DNA of 64,000 nucleotides from Engraulis encrasicolus (GCF_034702125.1 NC_085857.1:53433546-53497545), one strand, 5' to 3'. Positions 21,205-35,904 are shown, counted from the stretch's first letter. The notes: generated by a model not told the origin, from the sequence alone. A program made the numbers and translations.

Positions 21205-22640
21205 AGTGCAGAGCCTGTTGGGCCTATTTGCCCAGGTTTTGTAACTTGGGTCTATGTACAAAAACTGGGATATGTTGGGGGCTTCCCCTGCGCTGTCCTA
21301 ATGTGCTTCCCCAAAAGATATGAAGGCATAATTTCTTCATGTAATCTATAATTTTCTACCAGATATATGGATATAAGGCCTAGATAGATTTTTTTTCTTA
21401 TAGACCTATTAGGCACAAATAACCATTAGGCACATTAGGTAACCAATAGGCACAAATATGTTTCAATGGAATCCGAGGTGAATTCGTAGGCCTATTTGTA
21501 TTTCCACATATTTCCATGTCTGTCTCTCTCTGTTGGCTATTGCTTTCTGATTGTGACCCTCTCGTTTTAAAACTCCCCTTGTTGGAAAGATGCACCACGT
21601 TTAGTTCATTTGAACTCAAATAGCTTAGTCAAACATTCGGAAATTTGAAACTGGCAAGTAGACTGTTCGCGAATGGAGGGAGAGGGAGAGAGGTGGTTTA
21701 GAGATTAACGAATGACATCAGTTTTGAACACATGGAGTTCTTGTGTGGCACGTGTTTGTAGGTTTGAGACGCAGCTGACTTGAAAAATTAATGTTGGCTT
21801 TTGCAGGTGAAGGTTATTGAGCAGAACAGCAAAAGCAAATTAATTTGTTCACTCTCACACTCACACGTTCCAATTTGCAGATCATCCGGCAGCGCGGAGT
21901 GGTGTGGGAGTTGTGCGTGGAGCAGATAGAACATTTCTTATTTCTGTTAAATGCGACAGCCTATGTGAGGTGTGTGTAGCTGGTTTGTGTCTGTTACACT
22001 TTAGTGTTGAAAATGAAATGTCTGTCGCGCTGCTTGTGCTGTCAGCTGTCAGTGGTGGACCTCAACAATTAAATTCTAGAATGTTGGGTCTGCTGATGAT
22101 TCCATGGCGACAAAACGGCTAACCACTGACTTCTATAGTATAACAGAAGTCTGTGTGGCTAACTAATATCTTCATTAAAAAAGAGGAAAAGGAGAGGGCT
22201 GCGTTCGGTCAATTGTTTGTAAAAGAATCAGGTGCTCCTCAGAAAGGACACGATAACTTCAGTAACTTGGCTTGTGACTATCTCCAAAATGTGAAGGTCC
22301 AAACAGAAGGATCCTTGTTGAAAGTGGTAGGCTGAATGATCCAAGCCACACTGATCTTAGTGGAAAAAAAGTTGAAAATCCTTTATTTTAATGGATAACG
22401 CCTACGCGTTTCGACTACAATCAGTCTTCATCCATTAAAATAAAGGATTTTAAATTTTTTCACTAATATCTTCATTTTTTTAATTTTCAAGCGGCGTGAA
22501 ACTTTGTGCTGCAACCTGCCATACCACTACCAAGTGACCTTCCAAGTTTGACTTAAGTTTGAGATAAGTTGGAGTACATAGCGGAGATCCAGACAGACAT
22601 TTCTTGAATTATTAGATAGATTCTTTTTTCCGTTCTAAAG
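21205..22640. other. Intron stretch, no exon seen; one short hairpin
   Basis: No A-type exon is found here, although module 2 would be expected to have one. The only structure is a 22-bp perfect inverted repeat (22375-22396 and 22430-22451; AAAATCCTTTATTTTAATGG plus AT) around TACGCGTTTCGACTAC, a hairpin motif seen widely in fish genomes. Confidence 0.6.
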
Positions 22641-22957
22641 GTCACTCCGCTGTCCCACCTGTGAGGAGGTGTTTGTGGAGGCGCACTCCTTCCTGTTACA
22701 CCTACTTGCACACACAACAGAGAAATCTTGTGCATCTCTAAAGCATCACCATGACAGCTATCACCATGACAGCCATCACCATGACGACCACCAAGTGACA
22801 AATCTCCACAGTGTGGCCGGTGATGAAACCAGTAACGAAGAGCACCAAAGAAATCATCAACATGCACCTTGTGATGAAGAGGACTTTTCACATCAACCTG
22901 CTGTGAGCGTCGAGCAGCGATCTCGAGAAGAAACGTGTTCCACTCCAGACATTGAAA
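22641..22957 (+). CDS. B-type exon: one finger plus His-rich linker (exon 8, module 2)
   Basis: The acceptor is TTTTCCGTTCTAAAG and the exon is 317 bases, phase 2 to 1. It starts with a single finger (LRCPTCEEVF ... HLLAH), then a histidine-rich run of HHD units (HHHDSYHHDSHHHDDH), then an acidic linker with HQRNHQHAPCDEEDF and the ending EETCSTPDIES at GAAA/GTGAGT. A close copy is at 28450. No phase-2 donor is seen nearby upstream; the only suitable ones are at 19098 (module 1) and the doubtful exit of exon 7. Confidence 0.7.
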
Positions 22958-22997
22958 GTGAGTGGATTGTTTTATGCATTTAAAGAAATAATTGTCT

Positions 22998-23109
22998 GCA
23001 ACACTGTTCTGTTTCCCCAAATATTTAATGGCACTGGTTGCACTTGATGAGGGACATCTGAAATGCTGTGCCATTAAATATTGGGGAGCATAGAATACTG
23101 TTGCAGACT
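22998..23109. repeat. Hairpin repeat in the B-C intron (copy 2)
   Basis: It holds the same inverted element as at 20578-20694: GCAACACTGTTCTGT at the left, TACTGTTGCAGAC at the right, with GGCACTGGTTGCACTTGATG inside. Confidence 0.7.
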
Positions 23110-23199
23110 TTTATTGGTTCTTTTAAGTCATCTTGTCAGGGCCATTAGGGAGACTAATATGCGTGCATTTTATTTTGTTTATTATTTTTTTTAATGTAG

Positions 23200-23604
23200 G
23201 TGTTGAACAGCGAGAAGAAACATTTGCCATTAAAAGTGAAACATTTGACATCAGAAGTGAAACATCTGACTTCAAAAGTGAAGGGGAGTCTTGTATTACT
23301 GAGTCTACTCTGGGTGTTGCACAGCAAGAAGAAACATGTGACATTAAATGTGAAACATCTGACTTCAAATGTGAAAGGGAGTCCTGTGTCAATGAGTCAA
23401 GTCTAGGCGTGGACAATGGTTTGAAGGCCCACCACCAGAGCGATCATAACATTATGACTTGGGATGGAAAGGACTTTCCAAGTCCAACTATTGTAGACAT
23501 CGACCAGCGATCTTCTCTAGGAGGAGAAGAAACAATTGTGGACATTAAAAGCGAACAGGAGTCTGGTATCACACAGCATGGAAATGCAGACGAGACCCCT
23601 ATGG
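23200..23604 (+). CDS. C-type acidic exon with repeated KxE units (exon 9, module 2)
   Basis: The acceptor TTTTTTTAATGTAG and donor ATGG/GTAAGT bound 405 bases, phase 1 to 1. The start VEQREETFAIKSETFDIRSE opens a run of ET-x-D-[IF]-[KR]-x-E heptad-like units (IKSE, FKSE, IKCE, FKCE), then a second block starting GVAQQEETCDIKCE. The end has MTWDGKDFPSPTIVDIDQRS and DETPMG. The paralogue at 29007 is 291 bases and has a shorter first block. No finger residues; several potential SUMO-acceptor sites; otherwise unrecognised. Confidence 0.75.
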
Positions 23605-24063
23605 GTAAGTTTCAAAATTGTATTCATTTTAATATTTATATTTAAAATATTTGGGATAGTAAAATATGACAGGAAATGAATGAAGTGAAAGTCCGCCTGG
23701 GAAAGCCCACCATTTTCCTTGTGACACAGCACTCCACAGCACACTGCACATAATGAAATAGCATTAATGCCCCACTCTCTGAAGGGTGCAGCCCCAAATG
23801 ACAACCCAAGGGAGAACAGTCAACACAGACAAAAAAACAGCAGACACACAGCACGGAATGTTTCATTATTTTGAGAGATCTTCCTGAATTGTATTGTTGG
23901 TACATTGTTTTGAACATGCTGCTATAGTGAAGTGAAATTATTGTGAAAAATAGGCATAAATGAAAAATATGTATTGAACATGATGTGAACTGTTTGCTTT
24001 TGTGAGTTAACTTATCAATTGCTGCACCCTTAATAACATGTTCCATACATATTTGGTTTGAAG

Positions 24064-24105
24064 TGTTGAAACAGGAGGTAAAAGGAGAAGGCGAAGGAGA
24101 GCCTG
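24064..24105 (+). CDS. D-type exon, shortened copy (exon 10, module 2)
   Basis: After TATTTGGTTTGAAG the bases align with the D exon at 29697 (VLKQEVKGEGEGEP) for about 40 bases and then diverge at 24105/24106. GAGCCTG/GTAATA offers a donor in phase 1, so a 42-base exon could still be spliced. The rest of the exon body, including the EHGEG repeats, is missing. Either a truncated working exon or a relic. Confidence 0.5.
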
Positions 24106-24587
24106 GTAATAGTCAAAATAGTAAAGTGCTCAGGGAGTGCACCTCCGCCCTCTGGTGGACAGAAACAGACGTGCATCACGAATGCCAACAAACTCTGACG
24201 AGCACATAACCTCCTTGGCGGCCCCTAGTGGTAAGCCGGGCTGACAGCAGTGTGTGAACGCAGCAAACTCAGCAGTGAGCGAACAAACAATTGCACAACA
24301 AACTCGGACATAACCTCCTTGGCCTAGGTAATAATGAATAGGTTGTGTAGATTATAGAAGTATACTATAGTTGAAAATCAAACCCTACTCAAAATTCTGT
24401 GTTATAGAAGAGAAGTATATCCTCCTTGCTCCTGCACTTCACACAATCTGGTGCATCACAGGAAATGACCAGTAAGAGCAGATTAAGAAAGTCACTGGAG
24501 CATCTTCAAGTGGATAGTTTACGTTTCGTCGTCGTCCCGTTTTCTTCAGTCAGTCATTTCCTGTCGTCTTTGTATGTTGCTTCTTAG
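24106..24587. other. Intron stretch without recognised exon
   Basis: It contains a short direct repeat of CATAACCTCCTTGGC (about 24206 and 24311) and the motif CTCCGCCCTCTGGTGG, typical of dispersed repeats. No coding frame. Confidence 0.5.
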
Positions 24588-24885
24588 ATGAGCACCAGGG
24601 AGCTTCTGTCAGCGTCAGCCCGCCACATCAGTCCGTCACATCTGAAAAGTCGTTCAAACAAAGAGACCGTCTTGATGTTCACCTGCGATCGCACAGTGGC
24701 GAGGCGGCGTACCACCAGTGTTACGTCTGTGGGAAGGTCTTCAAAAGAAAGCACAATCTCAAGGACCATCAGCAAATCCACACCGGAAAGACACAGCGCT
24801 GCCCCACTTGTGGAAAGTGCTTTTCCAGAGTGAGAGATGTCAAGAAGCACCACATGGCTGTTCATCAGAAGATAAAACCAAAAAG
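24588..24885 (+). CDS. A-type zinc-finger exon (exon 11, module 3)
   Basis: The acceptor is GTTGCTTCTTAG; the exon runs phase 1 to 2 and ends AAAAAG/GTTAAC. It begins DEHQGASVSVSPPHQS and is a clear duplicate of the exon at 18723. The first finger has lost its cysteines (VTSEKSFKQRDRLDVHLRSH), then come HQCYVCGKVF and QRCPTCGKCF; the last has H-x4-H. It has one finger fewer than the 18723 copy. A complete Tc1-like element lies 26 bases after the donor. Confidence 0.75.
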
Positions 24886-24911
24886 GTTAACTTGTTTAAT
24901 AGATGTATATA

Positions 24912-26528
<1,617 letters not shown>

Positions 26529-26655
26529 TAACATTCATTTTTAATAGATGTATAACATTCATTTACAGATATATAATGTTATGTCAATTCTTTCCTACTT
26601 TCCTTGTGATTTATTTAATGTAGTTGTGTTCAGCATTATTATTGAATGCTCAATG

Positions 26656-26944
26656 CAGAAGTGGGGAACCTACATTATATCTCAAGGGCCATTTGCTGCC
26701 ATTTCACATGAAATATTACATATTTTGTAAAGGAACCTTAGAAAAGACATTTTCAATACAATTAAGTTATATTCAGTGAACCTACAGAAGGTGGAGTCTG
26801 TTTTAAAGGTGGCTGCCTTCGATATAGGTCCAAAGTGCAGGGGGAATCCTGGTTTGTGTTCATAGTACGGCCCTCGGAGGACTTCTACGGCCCTCGGATG
26901 AATTTGAAGTGACCCTTCAAACAAAAAAAGCTTCCCCACCCCTG
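26656..26944. mobile_element. hAT MITE with CAGAAGTGGGGAACC ends
   Basis: The ends CAGAAGTGGGGAACCT and AAGCTTCCCCACCCCTG are inverted with a few changes. The flanks GCTCAATG (26648-26655) and GCTTAATG (26945-26952) are an 8-bp duplication with one difference. No ORF. Confidence 0.75.
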
Positions 26945-27844
26945 GCTTAATGCGTTGGTTTTGTTTAAACATACGTGCTGGTGGCTTTGTATCAAGCCGT
27001 CCTTGTAAGTGGCTAGTGGTCAAACAACAGGATTTTCTGGTCCTTCTCATGCATATCCGTGACTCTTCCAGATTCGCCTCTTACTCTGTATTGCTTCAGT
27101 GAATGGGAAATGCACCACTTGCAAGTGTAGCATGTGTACTATGTCTAAAGGTGACCCTCCGTATTTCAAAACGAGCGAGTAAAACTGTTTTTCAGTGAAA
27201 GTAATCTTTAAGATTTCATTTTGTTTGAGACATGTACATTTTTTATTGTTAACCTGACATGTTTCAATTCCTGGGTTTCATTTGACGTCACATCTTCGAA
27301 ATCTCTTTGATCTACCGCTGCTGGTGGTTCATCTGGGATTGGAGCCATTGAAACCCATTCAAAAGTAAATTTCTTCTAAGAGCCACATACAATTTTGAGT
27401 TACACCTAAACACACTATAGGTCTTGTTTAAAGGCTGAGAACCCCCGTTTTCCATAAGTGAAAATTGTATGTTCCTAGCTTCTTCCCATCCGAAGGTAGC
27501 CCACTGTAAGTGCGGGTTACTTTGTCTAAAGATAGCGTTTTGTTTCCCTGAAAACTGAGATGAAGCCAGAGATACTGGATGATAGTCCTAGAATCTCTGA
27601 CGAAGCGGTTTATGTTACGTATGCCTAAAGGGGCGTGTATGTTCTGAAAGCCAAGTTGTGTCGTCACTAGGTAGCCCGGCCCCCGATCTCGCTCCTCACG
27701 ATTTGATTGGTTGCAATGGCCGGTCCACCTTGGGTCGATTTTCGCTTTCGCTTTCGCTTTTCGATTTTAAGCCTTCCAGGTCCGCTAGACTGCCCCCAGG
27801 AGCAAATTCAATATGCGGCCTCTAGGGGCGTCTAGATTTCTAGG
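26945..27844. other. Intron stretch without recognised exon
   Basis: No coding frame is supported. A CGCTTT repeat (TTTCGCTTTCGCTTTCGC) is at about 27739-27760; otherwise nothing definite. Confidence 0.4.
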
Positions 27845-28331
27845 CTAGACAGGAGTGGTACCTGTTGTGGTCTTCCCATCTGCCCAAGGTTTGATGTGAT
27901 TGTGTGTTCAGAGATGCTCTTATGCAGACCTCGGTTGTAACCATGTTTATTTGAGTTACTGTTGCCTTTGAATCAGATTGAACCAGTGTGGCCACTCTCC
28001 TCAGACCTATGGCATCAACAACATTCACAGAACCGCCACTCAATGGATGTTTTCACTTTTCCCGAACCATTCTCTGTAAACCTTAAAGATGGTTATCCCA
28101 GTATCCCAGTTATGGAGTATCCCAGTAGATGAGGATTTTCTGAAATATTCAGACCTGGTACAAAAACGTTTGTTAAATCACTTTTCTTCTCCAGACTGAT
28201 GTTCAGTTTGAACTTCATCACATTGTCTTGACCATGTCTGCATGCCCAAATACATTGAGTTGCCACCATGTGATTGGCTGATTCGAAATTTGCGTCAGTG
28301 AGCAGTTGGAAAGGTGTGCAAATACAGTGGC
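27845..28331 (-). pseudogene. Decayed Tc1/mariner-type transposase, N-terminal part
   Basis: On the minus strand two offset frames read LNISENPHLLGYS and GLRRVATLVQSDSKATVTQI, matching in order the N-terminal helix-turn-helix part of a widespread fish IS630/Tc1-type transposase (SISETA..LLGFS, RRMARLV..DRKATVTQI). The plus-strand end GGTGTGCAAATACAGTGGCA resembles its inverted end. The catalytic part is missing and the frame is broken. Identification is from memory of the family. Confidence 0.6.
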
Positions 28332-28449
28332 AGATGAGTGTATTCTGTTCTTTTTTTCTAAAAGGCATGCTATTCTATTCTATGCAATGATATTATATTC
28401 TATTCTATTCTATTTTCTTCTATTATTTTCTGTTGTGTTGGTTTTGAAG

Positions 28450-28769
28450 GTTACTCAAGTGCGCCACCTGTGGGAAGGTGTTTACACTGTTGTACTACTT
28501 CAAGCTACATCAGCGAACACACACACGGGAGAAATCTGATCAATGTGCTCTAAAGCATCACCATGACAACCACCATCACGACAATTATCATCATGACAAC
28601 CACCTACTGATAAAACACCACAGTCTGGCCGGTGATGAACCCAGTCACGTGGAGGAGCACCAAAGAAATCATCAACGTGCACCTTGTGATGAAGAGGACT
28701 TTCCACATCAGACCGTCGACCAGCGATCTTATCCAGGAGAAGAAACGTATTCAACTCCAGACATTAAAA
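28450..28769 (+). CDS. B-type exon: one finger plus His-rich linker (exon 12, module 3)
   Basis: The acceptor is TGTTGGTTTTGAAG; 320 bases, phase 2 to 1, so it joins the A exon at 24588. One finger (LKCATCGKVF ... KLHQRTH) precedes a histidine-rich run (KHHHDNHHHDNYHHDNH), then HQRNHQRAPCDEEDFPHQ and the ending EETYSTPDIKS at AAAA/GTGAGT. It is the close duplicate of the exon at 22641. The His tract arises from repeats of CATCACCATGACAAC-like units. The Tc1 element and other repeats make the preceding intron about 3.5 kb. Confidence 0.75.
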
Positions 28770-28805
28770 GTGAGTGGAATATTTTAGGCATTTAAAGAAA
28801 TAATA

Positions 28806-28923
28806 TCCGCAACACTGTTCTGTTTTCCCAAATATTTAATGGCACTGGTTGCACTTGATGAAGGACTGAGCGTCTGAAACGTCTTGCCATTTGAATATTT
28901 GAGCTCATAGAACAGTGTTGTGG
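28806..28923. repeat. Hairpin repeat in the B-C intron (copy 3)
   Basis: The inverted ends TCCGCAACACTGTTCT and AGAACAGTGTTGTGGA give the clearest copy of the element also at 20578 and 22998, in the same intron position. Confidence 0.75.
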
Positions 28924-29006
28924 ACATTCATTATTTCTCAATTGTTATCTTGTCTGGTCCAGTATAGTCACTGTTGAGCATGCATTCTGTGTTTTTTTTT
29001 ATTTAG

Positions 29007-29297
29007 GCGTTGAACAGCGAGAAGAAACATGTGACATTAAAAGGGAAACTTGTGACATTAAAAGTGAAAGGGAGTCCTGTGTCACTGAGTCAAGTCTAGG
29101 CGTGGACAATCGTTTGAAGGACCACCACCAGAGCGATCATAACATTATGACTTGGGATGGAAAGGACTTTCCAAGTCCAACTATTGTAGACATCGACCAG
29201 CGATCTCATCTAGGAGGAGAAGAAACAAGTGTGGACATTAAAAGCGAACAGGAGTCTTGTATCACACAGCATGGAAATGCAGATGAGACCCCTATGG
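29007..29297 (+). CDS. C-type acidic exon (exon 13, module 3)
   Basis: The acceptor is TTTTTTTTTATTTAG and the donor ATGG/GTAAGT; 291 bases, phase 1 to 1. It starts VEQREETCDIKRETCDIKSE and then matches the second half of the exon at 23200 (MTWDGKDFPSPTIVDIDQRS, DIKSEQESCITQHGNADETP). KxE units number fewer than in the 23200 copy. Several IKSE/IKRE sites fit SUMO acceptors. No known domain. Confidence 0.75.
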
Positions 29298-29696
29298 GTA
29301 AGTTTCAGAATTGTATTTATTTTATTATTTATATTATATTATTTGGGACTGTCGAAGATGGTGACAGGAAATGAATGAAGTGAAAGTCCGCCTGGGAAAG
29401 CCCACCATTGTCCTTGTGACACAGCACTCCTCAGCACACAGTGCTCACTGCACATAACGAAATTGCATCAAGGCCCCACTCGTGGAAGGGTGCAGCCCCA
29501 AATGATAGCCCAAGAGATATTATTTTGAGAGTTTTTCATGAATTGTATTGTATTGTTGGTACATTGTTTTGAACATGCTGCTAATATTTGTGAAGTGAAA
29601 ATTAGGCAAAACATGATGTGAACTGTTTGCTTTTGTGAGTTAACTTATCAATTGCTGCACCCTTTACAACATGTTCCATACATATTTGGCTTGTAG
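29298..29696. other. C-D intron with a dispersed repeat
   Basis: The intron carries GAAAGTCCGCCTGGGAAAGC, then GTGACACAGCACTCC and GGGTGCAGCCCC, also present at the same place in the intron after 23604. It is a dispersed fish repeat inherited with the module. Confidence 0.6.
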
Positions 29697-29966
29697 AGTT
29701 GAAACAGGAGGTAAAAGAAGAAGGAGAAGGATATCCTAGTGTTCTGGAACATGGTGAAGGAGAGCCTAGTGTTCTGGAACATGGTGAAGGACAGCCTAGT
29801 GTTCTACAACATGGGGAAGGACAAGGAGAGCCTAGTGTTGTGGAGCATGCCGATGGAGGGTCTAGTGTTCTACAACGTGGTGATGCAACAAAGCTCTCCT
29901 ACTGGGCCACACCTGTGAAGATCATAACTCTACAAGACTTGGATGTTGGTCAAATGAATCCTACTG
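29697..29966 (+). CDS. D-type acidic exon with EHGEG repeats (exon 14, module 3)
   Basis: The acceptor is ATTTGGCTTGTAG and the donor CTACTG/GTAAGT; 270 bases, phase 1 to 1. It begins ELKQEVKEEGEGYPSVLEHG and contains about five tandem units of the type [E/Q]PSVLEHGEG, coded by a 27-33-base minisatellite (about 29733-29880). The end is similar to exon 11568 (YWATPVKII vs DWAIPVKII). No finger residues. Confidence 0.75.
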
Positions 29967-30121
29967 GTAAGTTTAAAATTAACTTGGCTAAAAGAAATGT
30001 CTGAAATGTCTGAAAACAAGGGCTTTGCCACCAAGTACATGTCCACTAGAGGGGTCAAATACCTATTGCTTCCTTTTTTGATATTGCCTCTTATTGGATG
30101 AATACCCCTACCATTGATATA

Positions 30122-32167
30122 ATAGAGCTCGAAAGTGACGTCACTTCCCCCTATTTAATGGGACCTCAACGGCGTTTTTAGCCGAAAATCGTAGCATGTA
30201 ATCCAATGGCGGTATTAAAATGATATTTCGATCCCCTTCGAGTTGTGCCACGAGCTCCATATACAGTCCCAAGAAAAAGTTTGTACACCCTTTGAAATTT
30301 CTTACTTTTCAGTCAAAATAGATCATAAAACATGGTCTGATCTTCCCGGAAATCTCAAGAAGGAACAATCAGAGTCTGCTTTAACTAATTCCACACAAAC
30401 AATTACATGTTTTCATATTTTTATTGGCCATAAGGCTATAACATTCACAGGAGAGCAAGGCATAAGTAAGTACACCCTTGCATTAAATAGGTTTTAGCCC
30501 TCAGTTAGTTGCAATATCCTCAACCAGACTTGTCCTGTAGTTGCAGATCAGATTAACAAAGCAATCTGGATGTATCTTGTCTCCCTCTTCTTTAGAGAAC
30601 TGCCTCTCGTCATCAAGGTTTCTGGGATGTCTGGAGTGCATAGCTTTATTGACTTCATGCCATATAATCTCAATTGTTTTTAGTCAGGGCTTTGTCTGGG
30701 CTATTCCAGAATGTGTACTTCATTGTTATGAAGCCATTCTAATGTAGATTTGCTTCTTAAGTATGGGTTGTTGTCACTTTTCAGCACCCATCCTCTTGTG
30801 TGCTTCAACTGTGTGACAGACTTCCTCACATTTTTTCTGTAAAATATCACAATAAACTTGAGTTCATTGCTCCACTGATAGTAGCAAACTTTCAAGGGCC
30901 TGAGGCAGCAAGGTAGCCGCATATAATGATGCTCCCGCCACCATACTCAGATGTGGAGATGTAACCAAGAAAAGCTAAAAATGGGGTTCATTCTGCCAAT
31001 CTAAAATTATTGGGGTTTCTGTCCAAAAAAATATTGCTGCAACTTTGAGGTTTGCGAAAAAGCATTTATATGCTTCATAAAATTACTGCTAAATATTCAG
31101 TAGACCAACGTTGAAACTAAAGTTGAATTTTTCAGGGGAACACATAGTATCATGTTTGGAGGAGAACTGGAGAACCACACCTTCACCAAAACATCATCTC
31201 CACTTTTCAGTATGGTGGCGGCAGCATCATTATATGCGGCTACCTCGGTGCCTCAGGCCCTTGTCAGTTAGCTATTATCAGTGGAACAATGAACTCAGAA
31301 GTTTATTGAGATATTTTACAGAAAGAATGTGAGGTAGTCTGTCACACAGTTGAGGCACACAAGAGGATGGGTGCTGAAATGGGACAACTACCCATATTTT
31401 AGAGGCAATTGACATTTGAATTGCTTCATAAGAATGAAATACACATTCTGGAATAGCCCAGTCAAAGCTCTGACAAAAACATTTCAGATGATATGGCATG
31501 AAGTCAAGAAAGCTATTCACTAAAGATATCCCAGAAACCTTGCTGAAGAAGGGCAGTTTTCTAAAGAAGAGGGAGACAAGATACATCCAGATTGTTTTGT
31601 TAATCTGATCTGCAACTACAGGAAACATCTGGTTGAGGTTATTGCGACTAACTTAAGGTTAAAACCTATTGAATGCAAGGGTGTACTTACTTATGCCTTG
31701 CTGTCCTGTGAATGTTTACATCTTATGGCCAATGAAAATATGAAAACTTGTAAATGTTTGGGTTGAATTAGTTAAAGCAGACTCTGGTTGATCCTTCTTG
31801 TGATTTCTGGAAAGATCAGACTATGTTTTATGACCAATTTTGACAGAAATGTAAGAAATGTCAAAGGGTGTACAAACTTTTTCCTGGGACTGTATGTTGT
31901 TTCTGATATTTTTGCTTAATTTTTCGTACGAACCCCCAAACTTTTTAGAAAGCTGTGTTTCTTCACATTTTTCATGCCGACGGCCTCGGAACAAAACATT
32001 GATACTTCTGCATGAATAATCTTTATCTAGCCTCTTAAACAGCATATTTGTAGCCCAGTGCATATCATGACTGAGATCAGAAGATATTTACTCTCTACCA
32101 TGTTGTTAGATGGTCAGCTTAGGTCCCGTGAAACGCGGAACTAAGGGGCGGGACTTTCGAGCTCTAT
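30122..32167. mobile_element. Inverted-repeat element enclosing the foldback Tc1
   Basis: Perfect 15-bp inverted ends ATAGAGCTCGAAAGT (30122-30136) and its complement (32153-32167) border about 400 bases of own sequence plus the insertion at 30264-31892. No ORF of its own is seen. The target duplication is not clear because the ends and the flank both read ATA. Confidence 0.6.
30264..31892. mobile_element. Foldback Tc1 element: two inverted half copies
   Basis: The ends CAGTCCCAAGAAAAAGTTTG and the complement CAAACTTTTTCCTGGGACTG are flanked by TA. Inversion continues for about 700 bases on each side: the arms are 30264-30961 and 31192-31892, around a spacer of about 230 bases. Each arm carries the same part of a Tc1 transposase in opposite direction (right arm: YGGGSIIICGYLGASG..., then GWVLKWDNYPYF), all with stops. 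The N-terminal part is absent. It is a large hairpin made from a Tc1 element. Confidence 0.85.
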
Positions 32168-33784
<1,617 letters not shown>

Positions 33785-34239
33785 CAACAGTTTAACAGCA
33801 TAAAGTGTAAATGTGACTATTATAACTGGTATGGTATAAGCTGAAGTAATGACCCACAGTCTCCATTTTTGACCCTTTAATGTGCCTGACTGGAATCCGA
33901 CACAGATTGAAACAATGATACAGAATGAGTCAGAACTTTTGAAGTAGACTATATACAGAGACAAATTAACACATAATTGACCTCAAGAATGAAATTAAGT
34001 TGTTGATTTTACATTTGACAACATTTAAACGTATTATACGTACATTATAAAAATTATAAAATGTGGGTTGACTTTTGAAGTAAACCACAAACAGAGAAAA
34101 GCTAACCCATTTTCCCATACAATATTGACCCAAGGAATGAAGAAATTTAGTAAACATCCAAATAAGATAAAACAACAAAGAAGAACATTTCAAAATGAAT
34201 TGTGCTGAGGGACAATATAGGTGTCCAGGTATAAGATCA

Positions 34240-35314
34240 TCACAGAGAGGCTGAGTCACTCAGAATTAAAGATGCAGAGGGAATAATTACCATAGTCATT
34301 ACATACATTTTTGAATTCCCTTTGATTTACCACGATTGAGTGTATATAAGACATATGTTTGTCATTAAAATCATTGTATAGGTTCATAACATCATGAAAT
34401 ATATATTGGCTGTAGTCTCACTCTAGCACTCCAGGAATTGCCGCTATTGAAAATGGACCATAATAAGAATGCTTCATGCGTGCAAATGATACAGGGGCGT
34501 AACATTCTTCTATGCACCCGAGCTCACTTGAAATAGACCCAGAAGACATGGGAAACTGTCCTTTGCTTATTTTTTGACAATAATAGAGTATTACACATCC
34601 TGTGCACAGTGAAAATGAACCATCCAACTTGTGTTAGTGCTAACTTCAAAAGTCAGCCTCCATGATGGCATGTGGGTGCAGTAGTGCATTGGTTAATATG
34701 TTGTCACTCAGCTGTAGAGTTAAACACAGTGCTGAGTGGTATAAATGGGTTTTAAACAGCATGAAAAGCCACTCACGCATTATATTTTGAAGGGAGATCT
34801 TCGATTACTGCCACATAGTAAGGACAAATTGCATTCTCTACTATGTTTTAACAGTTTGGCTCCATCTTAAGGACCAGCAGGTGATAAAATGGAGGGCTTT
34901 TGGTCAAGACCTGTCACACTGTAAGCACTACAGAAAGGAAAACATTGCAAAACATTACAAGGAATACACCCACCATTTAAGCTGGTGAAATCATGTCCAA
35001 GATAGGAATTAACTCTGTTTTTTTATATATAAAACAATCTCATCGGTTAATGTATTTAACTGTTAAGTGTTGTCTTTTGTTTTGTTTTTAGTCTTCCTCG
35101 ACATTTTCTGTCTTTTATTGTCCCCGTCCCTCAACTCTTTTGAGACATGTTGTTTTTACATATTCATGAATATCCCCCAAAACAATAATTTTGGTCAGTT
35201 TCGATGGCTGATATGTTTCTTTGCGCTGTTTTGAAACATTTTGAAAATGGCAGTATTTTGTTATTATTCACAATTTACCTTGTGTCCCAACTTCTATGGA
35301 GTTGGGGTTTGTAA
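34240..35314. mobile_element. Diverged copy of the GTTGGGACA element family
   Basis: It shares, in order, with the copy at 47492-48914: CATCACAGAGAGGCT, CACTCAGAA, a segment with GACATG-GAAACTGTCC, the run CCCAAAACAAT, TGATATGTT and the end GTGTCCCAACTT. The left end is lost or replaced; a local duplication (ACTTTTGAAGTA at 33935 and 34072) lies before it. Confidence 0.6.
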
Positions 35315-35904
35315 TAGTCACAGTTACATTGCAAATGATAAAGGAAGAGCAGGTGGTGAAAAAACCCACAATAAAACTTGAAAGAATGAAGAGATAATTG
35401 AGTGTCTACATATTTTAGGCCATTTTATTGCTGTTTATGACCAAATATGCTGTTTCAGTGTTGTCAAAAACAACTTGATTTCATTTCCCGGGTCAATACC
35501 ATATTGGAAAATGTCTTAATTTGTCTCTGTATGGAGTTTACATCAACAAAATGTCCTATTCTGTATCATTGTATCATGGGACATTATTTTAGCTTGGTAG
35601 TAGTACCTGTCAAATTCTGAAAGTAGACACTAGACAAGATACAAAAAAATCAGGTGCCATAAAAGGTGCATGGATCCCCCTTTCCAACCCTACTATTAGT
35701 TTTACCCACATAAAAAAATATTACATAGACATTTCAGTATATAAACTACATGGGTCGTGTTGCATGTTGTTCTGCCCTTCAATACTCTCCCTGTACTGGG
35801 GAAAAGCAATCTGTGTGTGTGAGAGTGCTTTTTTATATTCATTTATTTTTGAGATTTAGTTAAGCATCCAGTGTAGATATTAGAGGGTGTTGAGTGCACT
35901 TCTT
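35315..35904. other. AT-rich stretch, nothing recognised
   Basis: There is no coding frame, repeat end or exon that I can support between the element above and the LINE fragment. Confidence 0.4.

Noticed and set aside
22553..23074. 173-codon open frame on the minus strand
   Set aside because: It is the complement of the B exon at 22641, whose CAT/CAC repeats keep the opposite strand open.
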